Source of the DNA: an uncultured bacterium
Lineage (GTDB): Bacteria > Bacillota > Clostridia > Oscillospirales > Ruminococcaceae
NCBI GenBank assembly: GCA_905214345.1
Contig: CAJMLV010000012.1
Location: forward strand, 3,850-67,849
DNA: 64,000 bases
Reading direction: 5' to 3'
The notes under the pieces were generated by a model that was not told the origin of the DNA, did not search any database, and saw only the letters and a program-made list of their open reading frames with translations. Made by a program: the position numbers and the translations under genes. Below are positions 58,528 to 64,000 of this stretch, in pieces; position 1 is the first letter of the stretch, and each line of letters opens with the position of its first letter.

Positions 58528-58953
58528 ATGGCACAGAAGATCACTGGCTATATCAAGCTGCAAATCCCCGCCGGCAAAGCGACTCCGGCACCGCCCGTTG
58601 GCCCTGCTCTGGGTCAGAAGGGCGTCAATATCATGTCCTTCACCAAGGAATTCAACGAGCGTACCAAGAACCAGATGGGCATGATCATCCCCGTCGTCAT
58701 CACTGTTTACGCTGACCGTTCCTTCAGCTTCATCACCAAGACCCCGCCGGCTCCCGTCCTGATCAAGAAGGCCGCCGGCATCGACACCGCCTCCGGCGTG
58801 CCCAACAAGAACAAGGTCGGCTCCATCACCCTGGCTCAGGCCGAGGAGATCGCCAAGACCAAGATGCCCGACCTGAACGCTGCTTCTCTGGAAGCTGCCG
58901 TCAGCATGATCAAGGGCACCTGCCGCAGCATGGGCGTCACCGTCGAGGGCTGA
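58528..58953 (+). CDS. rplK: 50S ribosomal protein L11
   Basis: 141 residues, standard length, with KLQIPAGKATPAPPVGPALGQ at the N-terminus and the rRNA-binding C-terminal domain (VGSITLAQAEEIAKTKMPDL). L11 binds the GTPase-associated centre of 23S rRNA and is the substrate of PrmA (6703). GGAGGTG is the ribosome site. Confidence 0.98.
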   Translation: MAQKITGYIKLQIPAGKATPAPPVGPALGQKGVNIMSFTKEFNERTKNQMGMIIPVVITVYADRSFSFITKTPPAPVLIKKAAGIDTASGVPNKNKVGSITLAQAEEIAKTKMPDLNAASLEAAVSMIKGTCRSMGVTVEG

Positions 58954-59010
58954 GTCCGCTGCAAACGTGGGAGGAAGATTCCGATACACCACATTATGGA
59001 GGAATGAGTA

Positions 59011-59703
59011 ATGAAACACGGTAAGCATTACGTCGAGAGCGCCAAGCTCATCGACCGTACCAAAGTATACGATCCGCAGGAAGCTCTGGAGCTGTGCTGC
59101 AAGACCGCCCGCGCCAAGTTCGATGAGACCATCGAGCTGCATGTGCGCCTGGGTGTCGACAGCCGCCACGCCGACCAGCAGGTCCGCGGCGCCGTCGTGC
59201 TGCCCAACGGCACCGGCAAGAACGTTCGCGTCATCGCCATCTGCAAGGGCGACGCCGCCAAGGCTGCCGAGGCTGCCGGTGCGCAGGAAGTCGGTGATGA
59301 TGATCTGATCGCCAAGATCCAGGGCGGTTACCTGGACTTCGACGTTCTGGTCACCACCCCTGACATGATGGGCAAGGTTGGCCGTCTGGGTAAGGTTCTG
59401 GGCCCCCGTGGTCTGATGCCCAACCCCAAGGCCGGCACCGTGACCCCCGACGTGGGCCGCGCTGTCACCGAAGCCAAGGCCGGTAAGATCGAGTACCGCC
59501 TGGACAAGCAGAACATCATCCATGTTCCCGTGGGCAAGGCTTCTTTCGGCGCCGAAAAGCTGATGACCAACCTGGACACCGTCCTGGAAGCCATCGCCAA
59601 GGCTAAGCCGGCCGCTGCCAAGGGCCAGTACTTCAAGAGCGCCACCGTGGCCACCACCATGGGCCCCGGCGTCCGCGTTGCTACCAACAAGTACGGCGTC
59701 TGA
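59011..59703 (+). CDS. rplA: 50S ribosomal protein L1
   Basis: 230 residues with LHVRLGVDSRHADQQVRGAV, LGPRGLMPNPKAGTVT and FKSATVATTMGPGVRV as family landmarks. L1 forms the L1 stalk and in many bacteria represses its own rplKA mRNA. GGAGGAATGA precedes the ATG. It lies 57 bases after rplK. Confidence 0.98.
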   Translation: MKHGKHYVESAKLIDRTKVYDPQEALELCCKTARAKFDETIELHVRLGVDSRHADQQVRGAVVLPNGTGKNVRVIAICKGDAAKAAEAAGAQEVGDDDLIAKIQGGYLDFDVLVTTPDMMGKVGRLGKVLGPRGLMPNPKAGTVTPDVGRAVTEAKAGKIEYRLDKQNIIHVPVGKASFGAEKLMTNLDTVLEAIAKAKPAAAKGQYFKSATVATTMGPGVRVATNKYGV

Positions 59704-59720
59704 TCGGCAGAACAAAAGTA

Positions 59721-59749
59721 TTGACAAACGCACATTTCGGTGCTATAAT
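59721..59749 (+). promoter_or_regulatory. Consensus SigA promoter of rplJL
   Basis: TTGACA (59721-59726), 17 bases, TATAAT (59744-59749): perfect hexamers and spacing. Confidence 0.9.
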
Positions 59750-59761
59750 GATTAAGCTGTT

Positions 59762-59847
59762 TTTAAGACAGCAGGTGCTGGCCAAAAGCCAGCCTAACGG
59801 GCGCAAGCCCGCCTGCCGAGAAACGTGCGCTTGATTGCTATGCTTTC
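59762..59847 (+). ncRNA. Ribosomal protein L10 leader (autoregulatory mRNA structure)
   Basis: Between promoter and terminator the RNA folds as an outer stem GCAGG (59771-59775)/CCTGC (59812-59816) enclosing two hairpins: GCTGGC (59777-59782)/GCCAGC (59788-59793) and CGGGC (59798-59802)/GCCCG (59807-59811) with a GCAA loop. This matches the L10 leader, to which the L10(L12) complex binds to stop rplJL expression, by position and shape. Confidence 0.85.
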
Positions 59848-59885
59848 AAAGCCCCTTTTCCCGGCAACGGGGAAGGGGCTTTTTT
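59848..59885 (+). terminator. Attenuator terminator in the rplJL leader
   Basis: AAAGCCCCTT (from 59848) pairs with AAGGGGCTTT around a TTCCC/GGGG inner helix, then a T run. It lies between the L10 leader and rplJ, so it is the regulated stop. Confidence 0.85.
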
Positions 59886-59958
59886 CATGGGAATTTTCCC
59901 TAAAAAGCCGCTTGCCTGTTCAAACTGAAATCTGCAAGCGGAACGAGGTGAAAAAGAA

Positions 59959-60471
59959 ATGCCCAGTGCAAAGATCCTGGAATCCAAGAAGGCGTTTGTT
60001 GCCGAGCTGAACACCAAGATCACCGGTTCTCTGGCCGGTGTTGTGGTTGCTTACAACGGCATCAGCGTTGAAAACGACACCAAGCTGCGTAAGGAACTGC
60101 GTGAAGCTGGCGTGGAATACATGGTCGTGAAGAACACCATGCTGCGTCGTGCTGTTGCAGGCACCGTTTACGAAGGCCTGACCGAGTACTTCAAGGGTGA
60201 CACCGCCATCGCGCTGTCTGCCGAAGACCCGGCCGCCGCTGCCCGCATCCTGTGCAAGTATGCTGACGGCGACAAGTCCAAGCGGTTCACCGTCAAGGGT
60301 GGCTTCTGCGATGGCCAGCTGCTGGATGCAGCCGGCGTCAAGGGCCTGTCCACCATGCCCAACCGCGAAGGCCTGCTCTCCATGGTTGCCGGCTCCCTCA
60401 ACTCCATCATCGGTGGTCTGGCTGTTGCCATTCAGGGAATCGTCGACAAGGAAGAAGAACCCGCTGCCTGA
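59959..60471 (+). CDS. rplJ: 50S ribosomal protein L10
   Basis: 170 residues. The N-terminal rRNA-binding domain has LAGVVVAYNGISVENDTKLRKELREAG in part and VVKNTMLRRAV, and the C-terminal helix for L7/L12 dimers is near residues 140-165. The ribosome site is GAGGTG, ten bases before the ATG. Expression is controlled by the L10 leader and attenuator upstream. Confidence 0.98.
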   Translation: MPSAKILESKKAFVAELNTKITGSLAGVVVAYNGISVENDTKLRKELREAGVEYMVVKNTMLRRAVAGTVYEGLTEYFKGDTAIALSAEDPAAAARILCKYADGDKSKRFTVKGGFCDGQLLDAAGVKGLSTMPNREGLLSMVAGSLNSIIGGLAVAIQGIVDKEEEPAA

Positions 60472-60567
60472 TCAATCGGGCTGCATGAGGGCTGCGGCAT
60501 AAACGGACCCCTCACAAAACAAATCCGCCGCACCTAACAATTCAAAATTTAATGGAGGTATCCTACC

Positions 60568-60945
60568 ATGGCTTCTGAAAAGATCACTGCCATTGTCGAG
60601 TCTGTCAAGACTATGACTGTTCTGGAGCTGAAAGAGCTCGTTGACACCATCTGCGAAGAATTCGGCGTTTCCGCCGTTGCCGCTGCCGCTGCTCCCGCTG
60701 CCGGCGCTGCTGCTGCTCCCGCTGAGGAAGAAAAGACCGAGTTCGACGTCATCCTGAAGGACGTCGGCGCCAACAAGATGCAGGTCATCAAGACCGTTAA
60801 GGAACTGACCGGCGCTTCCCTGATGGAAGCCAAGAAGCTGGTTGAGACCGCTGACGCCAAGCTGAAGGAGCAGGCTCCGAAGGCTGAGGCTGAAGAGATC
60901 CAGAAGAAGCTGGAAGAAGTCGGCGCTAAGGTCGAGCTGAAGTAA
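60568..60945 (+). CDS. rplL: 50S ribosomal protein L7/L12
   Basis: 125 residues: N-terminal dimer domain, an Ala-rich hinge (AAAAAPAAGAAAAPA) and a C-terminal factor-binding domain (EFDVILKDVGANKMQVIKTVKELTG in part, LVETADAKLKEQAPKAEAE). GGAGGT precedes the ATG. It follows rplJ by 96 bases and is the last gene of the block; a terminator follows and rpoB is not next. Confidence 0.98.
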   Translation: MASEKITAIVESVKTMTVLELKELVDTICEEFGVSAVAAAAAPAAGAAAAPAEEEKTEFDVILKDVGANKMQVIKTVKELTGASLMEAKKLVETADAKLKEQAPKAEAEEIQKKLEEVGAKVELK

Positions 60946-60968
60946 GCTTTTTCCCTCATACAGTTAAG

Positions 60969-60998
60969 AAGGCCGCTGCCCACGGGCAGCGGCCTTTT
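60969..60998 (+). terminator. Intrinsic terminator after rplL
   Basis: 13-bp stem AAGGCCGCTGCCC (60969-60981) with its complement (60984-60996), then TTG. Confidence 0.85.
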
Positions 60999-61027
60999 GT
61001 GCTGCAAGGAACCTGCCGCCGTACAAT

Positions 61028-61066
61028 AAAACAGACCCGCCGGGCAAAAACCTGCGGGTCTGTTTT
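61028..61066 (-). terminator. Intrinsic terminator after the aldo/keto reductase gene
   Basis: 13-bp stem AAAACAGACCCGC (61028-61040) with its complement (61054-61066); A/T ends make it usable from both strands. Confidence 0.85.
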
Positions 61067-61095
61067 CGTTTTGGAGGGGACCGCCGGGGAGAATA

Positions 61096-62241
61096 TCAGC
61101 TCTCCGTCTTCTCGAACACCTTGGCGGCCTGCACCAGCAAGTCCCGGATAGGCAGATGCTGGGGGCATACATGTTCGCACTGTCCGCAGCGGATGCAGTC
61201 CGAAGCTTTGCCGTGTCCGTTGGTGTTCACCTCATAATAGAAATCGCTGTTCCAGTCCTTGTACTGCTTTTTGGCATTCAGGCAGGCGAACAGATCGGGG
61301 ATCAGGATCTCTTTGGGGCAGCCTGCCACGCAGTACCGGCAGTTGGTGCAGGCAATGAGGTTCTGTTCCAGCAGCAGGCTGCATACCTGGGACACAGCCG
61401 CCCGCTCGGCGCCGTTCAGCGGGGTGAAGGCCTGCATGTAGCTCAGGTTGTCTTCCATCTGTTCCGTGGTGCTCATGCCGCTGAGCACCATGCCCACGCC
61501 TTCATAGGAGGCCGCGAACCGCACCGCATAGCTGGCGGCGCTGCCGCCCTGCAGTCCGTCCAGCACTTCGGCAGCTTTCGGCGGCAGTGTGGCCAGCCGG
61601 CCGCCTTTCACCGGTTCCATCACGATGACCGGCTTGTTGAATTCCCGGCATACCTCGTATACCGCCCGGCTCTGCACACCGGGGTCCTCATAGTCGGCGT
61701 AGTTGAACTGGATCTGGACCACTTCCACTTCCGGGTGCTCGGTGAGGATGCGGCGCAGCAGTTCCGGCTTGTCGTGGAAAGAGAAGCCCACATGCCGCAC
61801 CAGCCCCTCCACTTTCAGCTGCTGGGCGGCTTCAAAGGCGTGGCAGCGGCAGTAATGGTCGTAGTTATCGGCGGTGAGAGAATGGAGCAGGTAGAAGTCG
61901 AAGTACTCCACACCGCAGGCTTTGAGCTGACTCTCAAACAGGGGACGGATGTCCTCTTCCTTTTTGAAGAAAGAAGAAGTGAGCTTGTCCGTCAGCAGAT
62001 AACGGACCCGGGGATAACGACTGGTCAGGCAGTCCCGCACAGCCAGTTCGCTTTTGCCGTCCAGGTATCCGTGGGCAGTGTCAAAGTAGCAGAATCCCCG
62101 GTCCAGGAATTCGTCCACCATGCGGCAGACCTGCTCGGTGTCCACCGCTTCGGTGCCATCCGCCTGTTTCAGCATGGGCAGGCGCATCATGCCGAAGCCC
62201 AGCTTTTTGGCACCGAAAAGATCTTTGTAAAGGTTTTCCAT
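61096..62241 (-). CDS. Aldo/keto reductase with C-terminal 4Fe-4S ferredoxin domain
   Basis: 381 residues. The TIM-barrel reductase core has FDTAHGY (catalytic Asp and Tyr), LLTDKL (Lys) and FYLLHSL (His position). The C-terminal 90 residues hold two cluster motifs, CTNCRYCVAGCP and CIRCGQCEHVCP. This fused form is common in anaerobes and may take electrons from ferredoxin instead of only NADPH. The substrate is unknown. GGAGGAAG lies before the ATG. No clear promoter is seen. Confidence 0.9.
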   Translation of the reverse strand: MENLYKDLFGAKKLGFGMMRLPMLKQADGTEAVDTEQVCRMVDEFLDRGFCYFDTAHGYLDGKSELAVRDCLTSRYPRVRYLLTDKLTSSFFKKEEDIRPLFESQLKACGVEYFDFYLLHSLTADNYDHYCRCHAFEAAQQLKVEGLVRHVGFSFHDKPELLRRILTEHPEVEVVQIQFNYADYEDPGVQSRAVYEVCREFNKPVIVMEPVKGGRLATLPPKAAEVLDGLQGGSAASYAVRFAASYEGVGMVLSGMSTTEQMEDNLSYMQAFTPLNGAERAAVSQVCSLLLEQNLIACTNCRYCVAGCPKEILIPDLFACLNAKKQYKDWNSDFYYEVNTNGHGKASDCIRCGQCEHVCPQHLPIRDLLVQAAKVFEKTES

Positions 62242-62273
62242 GACTTCCTCCGTTTTTGTTGAAAACTTTTCCG

Positions 62274-62305
62274 AAAAAAGGGGCGTGCCGTTGGCGGCAC
62301 GCCCC
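62274..62305 (-). terminator. Intrinsic terminator after the CBS-domain gene
   Basis: On the minus strand a 10-bp stem GGGGCGTGCC (62280-62289 with 62296-62305) is followed by six T residues (62274-62279). Confidence 0.88.
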
Positions 62306-62322
62306 GCGTTCGGGCGAATGGA

Positions 62323-62790
62323 TCAGGCGCGCGGAGCGGAAACGCGCTGCGCTTTGGGCATGGACAGCTTGGCGTTGCCTTCTGCCGCCAGTTCGTACTG
62401 CTCGGTGAAATGGCGCAGGATCACGGTACGGCGTACCATGCCGATAAATACGTTGCGGTCATCCACCACCGGCACAAAGTTCTGGTCGATGGCGGCGTGG
62501 AGCAGCGCCCGCATGTCGGTGGTCACGGGCACAGCTTTGTAGTCACGCCGGCGGGGAAAGCTGGAAATGGGCACATCTTCGCTGGCGTCCAGGTCCAGTC
62601 CGTGCAGGTTTTTGATGCCCCACAGAATATCGCCTTCCGAGATGGTGCCCATGTACTCGCCGTTGCGGCGCAGCACCGGGATGGTGGCAAAGCGCTGGTT
62701 GCTCCACTTTTCAAGGGTCTGACGCAGGGTGAAATCCTCGTACACAAACAGGACCTCCTGCTTTGGTGTGAGGAAAAACAGCAGGTTCAT
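62323..62790 (-). CDS. Two-CBS-domain protein
   Basis: 155 residues made almost entirely of a CBS pair: CBS1 about residues 10-75 (NQRFATIPVLRRNGEYMGTISEGDIL) and CBS2 about 85-140 (DQNFVPVVDDRNVFIGMVRRTVIL). Such stand-alone modules bind adenine nucleotides and act as energy or ionic sensors; no partner domain is present. ATG 62790 follows AAAGGAG. It is upstream of the reductase on the same strand but separated by a terminator. Confidence 0.85.
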   Translation of the reverse strand: MNLLFFLTPKQEVLFVYEDFTLRQTLEKWSNQRFATIPVLRRNGEYMGTISEGDILWGIKNLHGLDLDASEDVPISSFPRRRDYKAVPVTTDMRALLHAAIDQNFVPVVDDRNVFIGMVRRTVILRHFTEQYELAAEGNAKLSMPKAQRVSAPRA

Positions 62791-63098
62791 AACGGGGTCT
62801 CCTTTGGGGTATGGTCGGGGGATGGCGCGGGGCAGATGGCCGGGCGCCGGTTTTCTCAATTTCAGTATACGCGGACGCAATGGAAATTTTGTGAATGGAA
62901 TGTAAAATCGGGCTGACAAAAATGCCCGGCGTTTTTGGGCATTATTTCATCGGTTTTCTTTCCTGTTTCAGCAAAATGCCCCTGTTCAAACCGGGTCAAA
63001 TAGTGTATAATAAACTATAATTATACGGCGCAAACCACCAGCGGCATCCCCCGCCGGGCGCTTTGCCGCTGATCTTGGTAATAAAGGAGGTTCGGCTT
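62791..63098. other. 308-base divergent intergenic region
   Basis: This holds the CBS gene ribosome site and a possible minus-strand -10 TATACT near 62864. It also has a small 7-bp hairpin AATGCCC (62921-62927)/GGGCATT (62937-62943) and a plus-strand TATAAT at 63006-63011 with a weak -35. No coding frame with a ribosome site is seen. Confidence 0.6.
63006..63011 (+). promoter_or_regulatory. -10 element of the Asp23-family gene
   Basis: TATAAT at 63006-63011; the -35 region (TGTTCA, 17 bases upstream) is a weak match. Confidence 0.45.
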
Positions 63099-63452
63099 GT
63101 GATCACAAAAGTCAATCCCTATGGGCATATTTCGCTTACAAATGAATACTTCTCCGGTCTGGTGGCGCAGGCGGCCCGGCAGTGCTACGGCATTGCCGCC
63201 ATGGGCCAAAATCCCGCTGCCAACACGGTACGGCAGACCCTGCGTAACGGCAGCCTGCCGGAAAAGGGCGTGAGCGTTTCCCAGCAGGACGGCAAGCTCA
63301 TCATTGCGCTGCATATTAAGGTGGGGTACGGTCTGAATATCGCGTCCATCACCCAGAGCATCACCCACCGTGTGCAGGACGAGGTGGAACGCGCCACCGG
63401 GCTGAAAGTGGCCCGTATCGACGTGTTCGTGGACGACATCATCTCGGACTGA
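63099..63452 (+). CDS. Asp23/Gls24-family envelope stress protein
   Basis: 117 residues starting at GTG 63099 (VITKVNPYGHISL) with AAAGGAGG at eight bases. The family pattern includes GHISLTNEYFSGLVAQAA, the basic central strand, LHIKVGYGLNI and ITHRVQDEVERATGLKVARIDVFVDDI in part. YloU-type members sit just before the fakA/yloV gene in Firmicutes, exactly as here (45-base gap), and share its transcript. Confidence 0.9.
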   Translation: MITKVNPYGHISLTNEYFSGLVAQAARQCYGIAAMGQNPAANTVRQTLRNGSLPEKGVSVSQQDGKLIIALHIKVGYGLNIASITQSITHRVQDEVERATGLKVARIDVFVDDIISD

Positions 63453-63497
63453 ACCCGCCAGAAGAACAGAGTGTAAGACAATGAGGTGTAAGAATAC

Positions 63498-64000
63498 ATG
63501 ATCAACGGTAAGACACTGCGTGACGCCATCCTCTCCGGCGCCAACAACATCGCCAACCAGCGCGTTCGCGTGGATGAACTGAATGTTTTCCCTGTGCCGG
63601 ACGGCGACACCGGCACCAACATGAGCATGACCATCGGCGCGGCCACCCAGGAACTGCGGGCCATGCCCGATACCTGCACCGTGGCCGAAGCCAGCAAGGC
63701 GGCAGCGTCCGCCATGCTGCGCGGTGCCCGCGGCAACTCCGGTGTTATCACCAGCCTGCTGTTCCGCGGCTTCTCCAAGGCGCTGCAGGGCAAGACCAAC
63801 GCCGAGGCCGCCGATCTGGCCAAGGCGCTGCAGATGGGTGTGGAAGCTGCCTATAAAGCGGTCATGAAGCCCACCGAAGGCACCATCCTCACCGTTACCC
63901 GTCTGGCATCCGAGGCTGCTGTGGCTTCCACCGCCACCGAGGTGCCCGCCCTGTGGGCGGAGGTCATGGCCGCCGGTCAGGCTGCTCTGGACGATACCCC
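63498..64000 (+). CDS. fakA: DAK1/2 (DhaL) domain protein, FakA/YloV-like, N-terminal part (runs off the window)
   Basis: 167 residues are visible with no stop by base 64000. The DhaL domain has VDELNVFPVPDGDTGTNMSMTI, cut here to its key VPDGDTGTNM, where the Asp residues bind Mg2+-ATP, and RGARGNSGVI. FakA transfers phosphate to fatty acids held by FakB proteins so that they enter phospholipid synthesis. GAGGTG lies ten bases before the ATG. It follows the Asp23-family gene, the conserved Firmicute pairing. Confidence 0.9.
   Translation, partial: MINGKTLRDAILSGANNIANQRVRVDELNVFPVPDGDTGTNMSMTIGAATQELRAMPDTCTVAEASKAAASAMLRGARGNSGVITSLLFRGFSKALQGKTNAEAADLAKALQMGVEAAYKAVMKPTEGTILTVTRLASEAAVASTATEVPALWAEVMAAGQAALDDT

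Noticed and set aside
1..64000. CRISPR arrays, insertion sequences, transposases, integrases or prophage genes.
   Set aside because: No regularly spaced repeats and no transposase, integrase or phage structural protein was seen on either strand.

Overview
The window is a high-GC, densely coded bacterial chromosome segment. Strong Shine-Dalgarno sites (AGGAGG type), frequent ATG, GTG and occasional TTG starts, many short hairpin-plus-T terminators, a full set of endospore genes (spoVAC, spoVAD, spoVAE, spoIIP, spoIIR, dpaA, dpaB), an Rnf complex and AddAB all point to an anaerobic, spore-lineage Firmicute. GC level and gene style suggest the Oscillospiraceae/Ruminococcaceae (clostridial cluster IV). 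The family assignment is inference; no 16S gene is present.

Layout. 1-1850: end of an rnf operon (E, A, B). 1861-6699: sugar nucleotidyltransferase (-), patatin phospholipase, and a divergent PTS enzyme I (+). 5968-7620: rsmE and prmA (-). 7696-10155: a GNAT protein and the spoVAC-AD-AE operon (+). 10222-10491: rpsT (-). 10688-14333: spoIIP, asnS and mutY (+). 14507-18214: a small acidic membrane protein and two tandem SpoIIQ-like proteins with degenerate LytM domains. 18354-21100: dpaA, dpaB and a murA copy. 21324-23716: ftsZ and a DivIVA-like protein. 23785-27326: a large polytopic membrane protein, a small lipoprotein ending in a sortase-type sorting signal, and a class B sortase. 27403-28214: an ssDNA-binding domain protein and an HD hydrolase. 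28488-28562: tRNA-Gly(TCC) on the minus strand behind a 22-bp terminator hairpin. 28622-30516: a GntR/ABC transporter operon (-). 30706-36383: a PsiE-like protein, cysE (-), a cytosolic BMP-domain protein with a metallophosphoesterase, gpsA and a tyrosine phosphatase. 36454-40380: a MoxR ATPase/VWA/leucine-rich trio (-). 40521-43263: a MATE exporter, a GNAT protein and cutC (-). 43396-46793: a small membrane protein divergent from an XRE-S24 repressor, then a structured leader and a radical-SAM DNA-repair pair. 46966-57154: an Lrp regulator with an aminotransferase, ispE, spoIIR, addB and addA. 57363-60945: rpmG-secE-nusG-rplK-rplA-(L10 leader)-rplJ-rplL. 61096-64000: an aldo/keto reductase and a CBS protein (-), then an Asp23-family protein and the start of a fakA/yloV gene (+).

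How it fits together. Three sporulation blocks cover forespore-mother cell signalling (SpoIIR), engulfment (SpoIIP and the SpoIIQ-like pair), and dipicolinate synthesis (DpaAB) and uptake (SpoVA). Several are preceded by CATA-type sequences that fit sporulation sigma factor -10 elements. Information-processing genes (ribosomal proteins, NusG, SecE, AsnS, MutY, AddAB, RsmE, PrmA) make up much of the rest. The least explained parts are the XRE-S24 switch with two identical-type operators, the attenuator-like leader before the radical-SAM pair, the lipoprotein/sortase pair, and the MoxR-VWA-LRR module.
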